Source: Lysinibacillus composti
Lineage (GTDB): Bacteria > Bacillota > Bacilli > Bacillales_A > Planococcaceae
Direction: 5' to 3'
DNA length: 64,000 nt
Assembly: GCF_016908465.1 (NCBI RefSeq)
Contig: NZ_JAFBDY010000003.1
Location: forward strand, 124,001-188,000
A model generated the notes under the pieces. That model made no database searches. It worked only from the letters and a program-made list of their open reading frames with translations, and was not told the DNA's origin. This document shows positions 46,901 to 55,576 of the stretch, one piece after another (position 1 is the stretch's first letter; each line of letters opens with the position of its first letter). The position numbers and the translations under genes are program-made.

Positions 46901-47063
46901 GAATTTTCCCACTCTCCTATGTACATTATATTACCGTAACTACTAGATTATGTGAACTATAAACTAAAAATGCATTCAAACTCATATTTTGCTCCGCGAT
47001 ACATAATAATACATGCGTTATCTACATAACACTTAAATGACCTTTTAGTAATATCTGACCAAT

Positions 47064-47096
47064 AAAAAAGACCGCCTCCAAAGTCATGAGGCGACC
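47064..47096 (-). terminator. terminator after the lipoprotein gene
   Basis: GGTCGCCTC / GAGGCGGTCT on the minus strand with a 9-nt loop, followed by TTTTTTATT. Confidence 0.87.
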
Positions 47097-47110
47097 CATT
47101 AGTACTTAAT

Positions 47111-47647
47111 TTATGATTCATTCCCGATATAATAAATACTTGAAACTTTCCAAGCTCCGTCTTCTTTATCGAATACCGTTACTTGTCGACCAGTATTTGA
47201 GAGTTGTGATCCTGTTGCGAATTCTGTTGTATCCGTAATCAGATTTGAAAATACTTGGGCTTCTTCTTCGCTATATTTTACAATTGTTACATCAGAAGCT
47301 GTCTTTTTAACATCGTAATTTTTAAAAGCAGTTTCTACCGCTAGGATGTCTTCTTCATAGTCAAACCCTTGTGGATCTTTTGATAACGTGTTTGTGTATC
47401 GATTAATATCTTTTGCATTGAATGAAGCAATATATTCATCAAAAGCTGCGAGTATTGCCTTCTTGTCCTCTTTTGGTATATCCGTTACTTCTTCTACTTT
47501 ATCTCCAAGTACCTCAAAACCTACAGTACCTTCGTCAATAATTTCTTTTGTTTCAGCTGGATCTAGTACTTCTTCTTTTTTATTGCCACAAGCTGCTAGC
47601 GTAAGCATAGCTATGACAGCCATTACTGCTATTAACCAATTTTTCAT
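47111..47647 (-). CDS. hypothetical lipoprotein
   Basis: A 178-residue protein with a type II signal peptide (MKNWLIAVMAVIAMLTLAAC), so Cys at ~20 is the likely lipid site. The mature part has FDEYIASFNAKDINRY and DKEDGAWKVSSIYYI, reminiscent of NTF2-like or DUF3887 folds that occur in secreted lipoproteins. The function is not known. ATG at 47647 is preceded by GGGAGGG at 11 nt; an upstream in-frame start would bury the signal peptide. Confidence 0.75.
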   Translation of the reverse strand: MKNWLIAVMAVIAMLTLAACGNKKEEVLDPAETKEIIDEGTVGFEVLGDKVEEVTDIPKEDKKAILAAFDEYIASFNAKDINRYTNTLSKDPQGFDYEEDILAVETAFKNYDVKKTASDVTIVKYSEEEAQVFSNLITDTTEFATGSQLSNTGRQVTVFDKEDGAWKVSSIYYIGNES

Positions 47648-47914
47648 AAACTTGTAACCCTCCCGCGCATATTGTAGCATAGTTTGATTTACTATGCCTA
47701 TCGACTTAGCTTTCGCGAAAACGGTAGTCCTTTTCGTTTTCTGTATTTATTTGGTGAAGTCATTCTCTAAAGACGCTCGGATTTCGTTTTAGTTTCATAT
47801 ATTTATTTTGATGAAAAAACATTTCATTTATCGATTATCTTGGGAAAAGTTTGGATTTTTATACGAACTCATAATAAATACATTCTCCCTTTCTACTATT
47901 CACAATAAAAGATA

Positions 47915-47968
47915 ATAAAAAAATTCCAACCAACAATCCTCCAAATGGAAAATTGCTAATTGGAATTT
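47915..47968 (-). terminator. terminator downstream of degU
   Basis: AAATTCCAA / TTGGAATTT arms close a longer structured loop on the minus strand and are followed by TTTTTTT. The rest of the 430-bp gap between degU and the lipoprotein gene shows nothing else. Confidence 0.65.
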
Positions 47969-48079
47969 CACCCTTTATCCTTTTATTGCATCCTAATCTT
48001 TCTTCTAGCACTCAATTAAAGCCAAATACATTAGAGCTTCAATTGACTACTATCCTATCAAATTATCTAGTTTTTTAAA

Positions 48080-48754
48080 TTAACGCACTTCAACCCAGCC
48101 GTTTTTGATTGCAGTAACTACGGCTTGTGTACGGTCGTTTACGTTCATTTTTTGTAAAATACTTGAAACGTGATTTTTAACCGTTTTTTCTGAGATGAAT
48201 AAAGTTTCACCAATTGCACGGTTTGATTGTCCATCAGTTAGTAATTGCAGAACTTCACATTCACGTTTTGTTAGTAAATGGAATGGACGACGAATTTCTG
48301 TTTGATGGAAATTGCCTTTATTTTCATGTTCGCTTAAGCGACGGAATTCAGCCACTAAATTTTTTGTTACTTTTGGATGTAAGTATGAGCCACCGTTTGC
48401 CACTACTTTAATGGCTTCAACGATTTCGTCAGCATCCATTTCTTTTAGCATGTAGCCTAATGCACCTGATTTTAATGCATGAGTTACATATGATTCATCA
48501 TCATGGATTGATAGCATAATCACTTTTGCTTCAGGGAATTCTACAAGTAAATCAGCAGTTGCTTCAACACCATTTTTCCCTGGCATATTGATGTCCATTA
48601 ACACTACATCTGGTAAGTTTTCACGGTATAACTTTAGACCATCTGTACCGTCATCACCTTCTGCCACTACTTCAAATGTTTCTTCAAAATCTAATATACG
48701 TTTTACACCTTCACGGAATAGTTGGTGGTCATCTATAATAATAATTTTCGTCAT
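48080..48754 (-). CDS. degU: Response regulator DegU
   Basis: A 224-residue NarL-type regulator. The receiver domain (~1-120) has the phosphorylated Asp in [13 protein letters not shown]. The LuxR-type helix-turn-helix (~155-220) has [22 protein letters not shown]. In B. subtilis DegU controls exoproteases, competence (it primes comK), motility and biofilm matrix, which links it to genes in this window. It starts 5 nt after degS. Confidence 0.96.
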   Translation of the reverse strand: MTKIIIIDDHQLFREGVKRILDFEETFEVVAEGDDGTDGLKLYRENLPDVVLMDINMPGKNGVEATADLLVEFPEAKVIMLSIHDDESYVTHALKSGALGYMLKEMDADEIVEAIKVVANGGSYLHPKVTKNLVAEFRRLSEHENKGNFHQTEIRRPFHLLTKRECEVLQLLTDGQSNRAIGETLFISEKTVKNHVSSILQKMNVNDRTQAVVTAIKNGWVEVR

Positions 48755-48759
48755 GGTTT

Positions 48760-49956
48760 CTACCCCTTTTGCTTGAGCTTTTGAATCTCATTATTTTTTA
48801 TCATTGGAAGACCTTCAGAAAGTGGAATTTTAAATAATACTGAAGTACCTTTACCAACTTCGCTTTGAATATCCATTTTGCCTTTTAGGAGGTCGATTCG
48901 TTCTTTCATACCAAGAATTCCGAATGATTGATCTCTTACTTTACATTTATCAAAGCCTTGACCATTATCTTTCACACTAACATTTAGCAACTTCGGAAGC
49001 CACTCAAGTCTTACCCAAACATCTTTTGACTTCCCGTGTTTTATGGAATTATTAACACTTTCTTGAACTAATCGGAAGACCGACACTTCATAATCAGAAG
49101 GAAGTCGCTTTTCTCCATTATTTGTTTGAAAATGAATGACAACACCAGGGTTATACTCCATTGTCGTTGATAAGTACTTTTTCAAAGTCGGAACTATTCC
49201 TAAGTCATCAAGTGCCATTGGACGTAAATCATAAATAATTCTGCGCACTTCCGATAAAGCGTTACGAACAGTTACTTTCAAGTCAGCAATTTCCTTCATT
49301 GCTGCATCTATGCCTTTGTCGCGATATGTTCGGTCAATTAAGTCTGTACGCATTAAAACATTGGCCATCATTTGAGCTGGTCCATCGTGAATTTCACGAG
49401 ATACGCGTTTTCTTTCTTTTTCCTGAGCAGCGATAATTTTAATGCCCAATTCTGTTTTCATTTTAGCTTTTTCTAATACGGAACTTAGATTCTTTAAATC
49501 GGTTGTTAAATAATTTAACACAACATTTACTTGATTAACGATATGGTCAGCTCGCTCAATCGTATCGTATAATGTTTTTAAACGGCGTTCTAAATCGTCT
49601 CGTCTTTCACGAAGTCTTTTTTCTTCTGCTTTTGATAAAGATAATTTGATTTGAAAATGATTGGCGGTTTCATATGCTTCACGTACTTGAGTTTCAGTAT
49701 ACTTATTAAAGTATTTACTTACTTCTACTAGACGTTGCTTAGCCAATTTGGTTTGCTGTTCTAATAAATCACTTTCATCTATAACGATTTTTAATTGTGT
49801 TTTAATTAACTCGAGTTCCTTCATCATTTCATCGAAGCTATTTCGACTTTGTTCACCAATCACAAAAATATCATTTTTTGAATTCGTAATGGAATCAATC
49901 ATTCGGTTAAAAATGACGTCCAATGAACTTATATCGAATTTCTGATCTTGAAACAT
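48760..49956 (-). CDS. degS: Sensor histidine kinase DegS
   Basis: A 398-residue cytoplasmic kinase without membrane helices. An N-terminal coiled-coil sensor domain spans ~1-175. The HisKA_3 phosphoacceptor is in [15 protein letters not shown]. The ATPase domain (~280-380) has [13 protein letters not shown] and [17 protein letters not shown]. It phosphorylates DegU. Length and layout are the same as B. subtilis DegS (385). Confidence 0.96.
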   Translation of the reverse strand: MFQDQKFDISSLDVIFNRMIDSITNSKNDIFVIGEQSRNSFDEMMKELELIKTQLKIVIDESDLLEQQTKLAKQRLVEVSKYFNKYTETQVREAYETANHFQIKLSLSKAEEKRLRERRDDLERRLKTLYDTIERADHIVNQVNVVLNYLTTDLKNLSSVLEKAKMKTELGIKIIAAQEKERKRVSREIHDGPAQMMANVLMRTDLIDRTYRDKGIDAAMKEIADLKVTVRNALSEVRRIIYDLRPMALDDLGIVPTLKKYLSTTMEYNPGVVIHFQTNNGEKRLPSDYEVSVFRLVQESVNNSIKHGKSKDVWVRLEWLPKLLNVSVKDNGQGFDKCKVRDQSFGILGMKERIDLLKGKMDIQSEVGKGTSVLFKIPLSEGLPMIKNNEIQKLKQKG

Positions 49957-50110
49957 AACCTTTCCCCAATCTAATTGGATTATATGGTTCTAATTGCTAT
50001 ACCAGTAAGTAAAGTAGTTCTAGACTATTATATCATTAAGTATACGATTTTTTTAGTAATTTTCTTCCTAGTGATGAATTGAAATATTTGAAATAAAAGG
50101 AGAATATATA

Positions 50111-50749
50111 ATGCGGAATGACTATAAGACAGTAAAAGGATATGGAGAAAGCGAAATTGTATTATCAAAATCTCGTTTTATTACATATGTAGATCGTGCT
50201 GAAACTGAAGAAGAAGCACTTAATTTTATCAATAAAATCAAAAAAATGCATCCAAATGCAACACATAATTGTTCTTGCTACATGATTGGTGAACATGACA
50301 ATATCCAAAAGGCCAATGATGACGGGGAACCAAGTGGTACTGCAGGCGTCCCTATGTTAGAAGTCCTAAAAAAACAGGGATTGAAAGATACTGTTGTTGT
50401 CGTGACACGTTACTTCGGTGGAATAAAACTCGGCGGTGGCGGTCTTATTCGTGCATATGGCAAGGCAACAACTGAAGGAATAAGTGCTGCACAGGTTGTA
50501 GAGCGAAAATTGCACCATATCATGAAAGTATCCATCGATTATACATGGCTTGGAAAAGTGGAAAATGAAATTCGCAGTTCTTCTTATACTTTACAAGAAA
50601 TCCAATATGCAGAAGATGTCGAAGTTTTTGTAAATGTTTTAAAAGCTGAAGAAGAAGCTTTCGTGCAATGGATCACAGAGCTAACCAATGGACAAGCCAA
50701 AGTAGACTGTGTCGATCAACAATTTGTTGAATTTGTAATATCGAAATAA
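50111..50749 (+). CDS. yvyE: YvyE, IMPACT/YigZ family protein
   Basis: A 212-residue protein of the UPF0029/IMPACT family. Residues ~20-130 carry the family core with ATHNCSCYMIGEH, DDGEPSGTAGVPML and RYFGGIKLGGGGLIRAYGKA. A small DUF1949 domain follows. Eukaryotic IMPACT dampens Gcn2 signalling; bacterial members are poorly defined. It is divergent from degSU, as in B. subtilis. Confidence 0.92.
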   Translation: MRNDYKTVKGYGESEIVLSKSRFITYVDRAETEEEALNFINKIKKMHPNATHNCSCYMIGEHDNIQKANDDGEPSGTAGVPMLEVLKKQGLKDTVVVVTRYFGGIKLGGGGLIRAYGKATTEGISAAQVVERKLHHIMKVSIDYTWLGKVENEIRSSSYTLQEIQYAEDVEVFVNVLKAEEEAFVQWITELTNGQAKVDCVDQQFVEFVISK

Positions 50750-50932
50750 AATTTTTATTTTACTGTTTTTCGACATCATAGTATAATGAATCGTATTGAA
50801 TATTTTTTTCTTTTCAGCTGACATTATATATATCGAATTTTTTTGTGCTGTACTTCATCGTTTCAACATACTTAATATGGTGGAATGATTCATTTACTAT
50901 ATATACGATTCCCAACTTAGAGGAGAGTTTAA

Positions 50933-51994
50933 ATGAGAAGATCAGAAAAGAGCCAGAAGAAAAGGTCCAAGCTATCTTTAACTTTAAAAGTAATACTTAT
51001 GCTGGCCGCCTCACTTTTAATATGCGTATCAGCTTACGGCATTTATATAACTAAAAAAGCGGAAAAAGCCGCTAACAATTCCTATGAAGAACTTGGAGAT
51101 CGATCCATTTCTGATTTACGTGAAGCAAAAGTTGAACCCATTACAGATAATATCTCAGTTCTATTTGTCGGAGTTGATGATAGTGAAAAACGTGGCCAAG
51201 GCGCAGAACATTCCCGTTCCGATGCATTAGTATTGGCAACGTTAAACAACAAGTCAAAAACGGTTAAATTGGTAAGTATTCCCCGTGACTCAAATGTATA
51301 CATCCCATACGTCGGATATAACGATAAAATCACTCATGCACACGCATACGGTGGAACTTTAGCCACAATCGAAACAGTGGAAAATCTTTTCGATGTTCCT
51401 GTAGATTACTACGTCCGAATGAATTTTGAAGCATTTATCGATGTAATTGATGCATTAGGCGGAATCACAGTCGATGTAAATATCCCGCATGCCTTTACAG
51501 AAAAAGATGAATTTGATAAATACACAGTAGAACTAACACCTGGACCAGACCAACATTTAAATGGTAGTCAAGCTTTAGCTTTAGCACGTACACGTAAAAT
51601 CGATAGTGATATCGAACGCGGTAAACGCCAACAAGATATCATTAAAGCGATGGCAAAAGAAGCAGCTTCTATTAAATCCATTACAAAATACGGTGATGTA
51701 ATTGATGCTGTTGGCGATAACATGAAAACAGACATGACATTTGATGAAATGAAAGCCTTATTCAGTTATCTGTTGAATGGCATTCCACAAATCGATACAC
51801 TTCAATTAGTCGGATACGATGACTGGTCAACAGGCACTTACTATTACACATTAGATGAAGAATCACTTAAAGAAACAAAATCAATTTTACAAAGTCATCT
51901 TGGATTAATCCCAGATACTTCTAACATTTCTGGCACACAAAATGATACAGGCGTAACTGAAAATACTCAAGGTTACGAAAGCGAAAATCAATAA
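50933..51994 (+). CDS. tagV: LytR-CpsA-Psr family wall teichoic acid ligase (TagV-like)
   Basis: A 353-residue protein with a short basic cytoplasmic start, one membrane helix (~20-42, LKVILMLAASLLICVSAYGI), and an extracellular LCP domain (~75-320). The LCP domain has VGVDDSEKRGQGAEHSRSDALV, SIPRDSNVYIP and LALARTRKIDSDIERGKRQQ. LCP enzymes transfer teichoic acids from undecaprenyl carriers to peptidoglycan. Position between yvyE and tagO matches B. subtilis yvhJ (tagV). A Ser/Thr/Gly tail follows the domain. Confidence 0.88.
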   Translation: MRRSEKSQKKRSKLSLTLKVILMLAASLLICVSAYGIYITKKAEKAANNSYEELGDRSISDLREAKVEPITDNISVLFVGVDDSEKRGQGAEHSRSDALVLATLNNKSKTVKLVSIPRDSNVYIPYVGYNDKITHAHAYGGTLATIETVENLFDVPVDYYVRMNFEAFIDVIDALGGITVDVNIPHAFTEKDEFDKYTVELTPGPDQHLNGSQALALARTRKIDSDIERGKRQQDIIKAMAKEAASIKSITKYGDVIDAVGDNMKTDMTFDEMKALFSYLLNGIPQIDTLQLVGYDDWSTGTYYYTLDEESLKETKSILQSHLGLIPDTSNISGTQNDTGVTENTQGYESENQ

Positions 51995-52005
51995 TTGTAT
52001 AGGAT

Positions 52006-52038
52006 GCGGAGGAATCTTAATATTCCTTCGCGTTTTTT
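52006..52038 (+). terminator. terminator after tagV
   Basis: GCGGAGGAAT / ATTCCTTCGC with a 6-nt loop, then GTTTTTT. Confidence 0.85.
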
Positions 52039-52275
52039 ACGTTTAGCTATCGACTGTAATATTGGGATGCTGAACAAACTTCGTTTTCTCTTTGAAATTT
52101 TTATATATTCTCCCATTCCGGCGACTTCACAATTCCAAATAATCAATTCCAACTCCCATATAACACTCTTTCTAATTTCAATCAATTTTATTCATTAAAG
52201 TTTTTCCCTTGAATAACAATATTTATGACTTAAAAAATCTATTTTATCTCTCTCTTTTCTTCTGTAAATTACAAA

Positions 52276-52311
52276 AAAAGAAAACACATCTTTTTTTGAT
52301 GTGCTTTCTTT
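52276..52311. terminator. terminator after the TolC-family gene
   Basis: AAAGAAAACACATC / GATGTGCTTTCTTT with a T-rich loop. It has A and T runs on both sides and so could work in either direction. The ~240 bp between it and the tagV terminator contain nothing recognisable. Confidence 0.8.
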
Positions 52312-52361
52312 ATCTTCTATATTTTATTTAGAGAATCCTAACTCTCATTCTAGAAACTAAA

Positions 52362-53873
52362 TTAATTTGTTGGAATTACACCATCTTCAATTAACTCAAC
52401 TTTTTTCGTTAATAGGTAATATTGATATTTTGCAATGTTATACTTTAACTCTGCTTGTTTTACGGTTAAATTAGTTGAATCATAGTCTAATTTTGAAATT
52501 AGCCCTAATTCAAATCGTGTTTTATACTCTTCATTATCTTTTTGAGCAACTTCTAAATCTTCACTCAATTTTATTAATTCTTGGTATTGATGTCGTACTT
52601 GATAAAATTGATTCTTAATTGATTTCTCTAATTCTGCTTCTAATGATTCAATTTTTAATTTAGCTATATCTACATCAATTTCCGCGATATCTTCATCTTG
52701 TTTTCTTCTGTTTTCAACTAAGTCTTCTAAATCATCTAATCTATCTTCTGCCTGTTGAAGTGCTGTTCTTGCATTGACCATATTGTAACTATTGTGAATA
52801 AGCTCTTCAGTTGATGTTAGTTGTTCTACTAAAGCAAGCTGGCCTAAGTCTGGTTTTACAAGTGTGTAGTCTTCATTGTATGTAATGCCAATTGTTAATG
52901 CAAAGGTTGCTTTATCATTATTTAATTGTCTTTCCAATTGAGCAATTTCAGTCTCCAAATCTTTCAAATCCCGTTTAGAATCTTCATAATCATTGAGAGA
53001 AATAAAACCAAGCTCATATTTTACTTTTGCTGCATTTACTTGACTTTGTTGCGTTGAAAGGGAATCCTTCATAAAATCAATTTGAGCTTGCGTTTGCATT
53101 AATCCAAGAAATGAGGAAGTTATAGATACTTCCATACTTTCACGCTGTATTACTCTATTATTGAAAGTTTGTGTTCTACTTAAATCATATTGATTTAAAG
53201 TTGCTTCTAGAGTGCTAATCGTGCTCGAAAGCGTAGTGATTTGAGAGTTTACAAGATTCAACTTTTCTTGAAGCAATTGATTTTGCTGATATTTCTCAAA
53301 TACTTTTAAATACTCTTTTGTAGAATTGAGGAATTGTAATAAGTAATTTACTGTACTATCAAGACCGTTAGAAACGTCCGAAGCACTTACTCCAACCTCT
53401 ATATCACTAGGTTGGATATTTAGCTCGTCTAGTGACTTAATTAAATTATTCAACTCTTCATTTAAATTAATTGAAATCGAATCTGGAGAAGTTATTGAGG
53501 CAGAATCAGGTGAAGTAGCTTCTTCTAATTGCTTTTCCAGTTCTGCTTTTTGTTTTTGGGCACTTTCAAGCGAGCTCTCTGCACTGTCATAAAGATCATC
53601 ATACTTATCTTCATTTTCCTTCAAACTTTCAAGTGTTAATTCTAGTTCCATTAATGAATAACTACTGTTTGTTCCATAACGAATGGCTTCTTCTAATGTT
53701 AACTCATTGACCGAAACTCTTTCTACAAATCTTTCGTTCTCTTCTTTTTTCTTGCTATTACTATCTGCAACTACATTAATTGGAGCTTTATTTACTTCAG
53801 CTGCTAAGACTGTAGGTGAAATACTACCAACCATTAAAAGTGCAGCTAGTCCAATCGTTAATCCTTTTGTCAT
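52362..53873 (-). CDS. TolC-family (outer-membrane-efflux-like) secreted protein
   Basis: A 503-residue secreted protein with a signal peptide (KGLTIGLAALLMVGSISPTVLA, cleavage after AEV or near LAA). Long alpha-helical repeats follow: LTLEEAIRYGTNSSYSL at the start, then KYELGFISLNDYEDSKRDL and TRFELGLISKLDYDSTNL in the two halves. The paired xRFELGxIS-x-x-x-Y motifs are hallmarks of the TolC fold. A monoderm has no outer membrane, so such a protein may act as a wall-spanning or S-layer-associated duct, or in adhesion; that is inference. A Ser/Pro-rich insert lies at ~118-140. ATG at 53873 follows AGAGGG. Confidence 0.75.
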   Translation of the reverse strand: MTKGLTIGLAALLMVGSISPTVLAAEVNKAPINVVADSNSKKKEENERFVERVSVNELTLEEAIRYGTNSSYSLMELELTLESLKENEDKYDDLYDSAESSLESAQKQKAELEKQLEEATSPDSASITSPDSISINLNEELNNLIKSLDELNIQPSDIEVGVSASDVSNGLDSTVNYLLQFLNSTKEYLKVFEKYQQNQLLQEKLNLVNSQITTLSSTISTLEATLNQYDLSRTQTFNNRVIQRESMEVSITSSFLGLMQTQAQIDFMKDSLSTQQSQVNAAKVKYELGFISLNDYEDSKRDLKDLETEIAQLERQLNNDKATFALTIGITYNEDYTLVKPDLGQLALVEQLTSTEELIHNSYNMVNARTALQQAEDRLDDLEDLVENRRKQDEDIAEIDVDIAKLKIESLEAELEKSIKNQFYQVRHQYQELIKLSEDLEVAQKDNEEYKTRFELGLISKLDYDSTNLTVKQAELKYNIAKYQYYLLTKKVELIEDGVIPTN

Positions 53874-54235
53874 TAAGTTAACCCTCTCTTTCAAATTCAA
53901 GTATATTAGCATATACATTCTATATTAATACCTTAAGTAATCAATATATCACTAGAGTAATGTCTTCAGAATCCTCTTTTAAAGGAAATTCTGAACTTTA
54001 CTTCTAAATATGCTTTTCTAATATAGATATTTTTTGTTTTGTATCCTCCTAACACTTTGGAACTATTGGTCACTTTTGAACTTACCAGTTCAACTAAATT
54101 TTACCTATCCTTTATTCAAGTGTCAACGAAATTAAAATGTAATGATTTCATTAATTTTTCACACAATTAAATACTTCTTGTTACTCTATTGATCCTACCG
54201 GTAACCTAAATATGCTTTCCACCAATATACAAAAA
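53874..54235. other. intergenic region upstream of the TolC-family gene
   Basis: AT-rich and non-coding. No clear promoter consensus, repeat or structured RNA was recognised apart from the tagO terminator at its left-strand end. Confidence 0.4.
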
Positions 54236-54266
54236 CCACTACTTTTAATTCAATTAAAAGTAGTGG
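54236..54266 (-). terminator. terminator after tagO
   Basis: CCACTACTTTTAATT pairs with its exact complement across a single-base loop; on the minus strand TTTTTG follows. Confidence 0.85.
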
Positions 54267-54294
54267 CTATAAGTTAAATTCATAGTCAACTGAT

Positions 54295-55341
54295 TTATTT
54301 ATTAAAAATTCGTACTAGATTAATGAGTGGTTTGTAGTTTTTACCAGCTAGTCCAATTATTTCGACGAACAGTTCAATCGCTACTAAAATCACTGTTACT
54401 AGTAAGATAGCTCCCCAAAGTTTTGCCATTGAGAAGATTACTGCTGCAAGGCCAAACATGGCTGCAATTCCGTAAATAATTAAGACTGTTTGACGATGTG
54501 AGAATCCCATATCAATTAAACGGTGATGTAAATGGGATTTGTCTGGATCTGACCATTTTTGTTTGTTTCGATAACGACGAACAATTGCAAAGAATGTATC
54601 AGAGATTGGAACACCAAGCATAATAACCGGGATGATAAATGAAACGACCGTAATATTTTTAAAACCAAGTAAGGATAAGACCGCAATCATAAACCCTAAG
54701 AATAAGGCCCCAGTATCACCCATGAAAATTTTCGCTGGGTGGAAATTATAAAATAAGAAACCAATTGTTGCACAAGCTAAAATGGCTGCCATTGCGATAA
54801 CAAAACCATTTCCCATAATCATAGCCATTCCCGCTAGTGTAATGAATGCGATTGTGGAAACACCTGCTGCAAGTCCATCTAATCCATCAATTAGGTTCAC
54901 GGCATTTGTAATACCGATAATCCACACGATTGTAAATGGGATACTTAAAAATCCAAAATCTAACTGCCCATCATTAAAAGGTAAGTTGATGAATTCAATT
55001 TGAATTCCACCAAAGAATACGATGATGATCGCTGCTAGTAATTGCCCTAGCATCTTTGCTTTTGCGGAAATCTCATACATATCATCTAAAACACCAGTAA
55101 TGACAATAACTGTAGCCCCTAAAACGATGGCTAATGTGTATTGACTTTCAGGTCGTAAAATTAGAAGTCCAATTAAAAATGCAAGATAGATGGCTAAACC
55201 ACCTAGTCGTGGCATAATGCGCGAATGAACTTTTCGATAGTTCGGTGCATCAACTGCTCCAATTCGAAAGGCCAAACGCTTTACTAGTGGAGTTAGTAAA
55301 ATGGCTGCGACAAGCGCCACGAATAAAGACACGTAAATCAT
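54295..55341 (-). CDS. tagO: Undecaprenyl-phosphate GlcNAc-1-phosphate transferase TagO
   Basis: A 348-residue membrane enzyme of the MraY/WecA family with about ten or eleven helices. Catalytic loops read VLDDMYEISAKAK, NAVNLIDGLDGLAAG and FMGDTGALFLGF; the histidine-rich loop is DKSHLHHRLIDMG. It makes the first lipid-linked intermediate of wall teichoic acid and other wall glycopolymers on the cytoplasmic face. ATG at 55341 has GGAGGAGAG upstream; an upstream in-frame extension lacks a site. It is divergent from secA2. Confidence 0.95.
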   Translation of the reverse strand: MIYVSLFVALVAAILLTPLVKRLAFRIGAVDAPNYRKVHSRIMPRLGGLAIYLAFLIGLLILRPESQYTLAIVLGATVIVITGVLDDMYEISAKAKMLGQLLAAIIIVFFGGIQIEFINLPFNDGQLDFGFLSIPFTIVWIIGITNAVNLIDGLDGLAAGVSTIAFITLAGMAMIMGNGFVIAMAAILACATIGFLFYNFHPAKIFMGDTGALFLGFMIAVLSLLGFKNITVVSFIIPVIMLGVPISDTFFAIVRRYRNKQKWSDPDKSHLHHRLIDMGFSHRQTVLIIYGIAAMFGLAAVIFSMAKLWGAILLVTVILVAIELFVEIIGLAGKNYKPLINLVRIFNK

Positions 55342-55576
55342 GTCTCTCCTCCTCAAAAAATAAATATATACGTTACAAACCTCCATAATTATAGCACGGA
55401 AAATAAATAAAATATAGTTTTTCTAAATTTTCAACACAGATTTAATAAAAGTAATATATCTACAAATTCCTTTGAATTAGATTTCCCCACGCGAGAAGTA
55501 GTCATACCTTAAAAAGTTTGGTAGAATAACAAAGTGTCTACACTATAGTTAGACGATTTTAAAGGAGAGTAAAATT

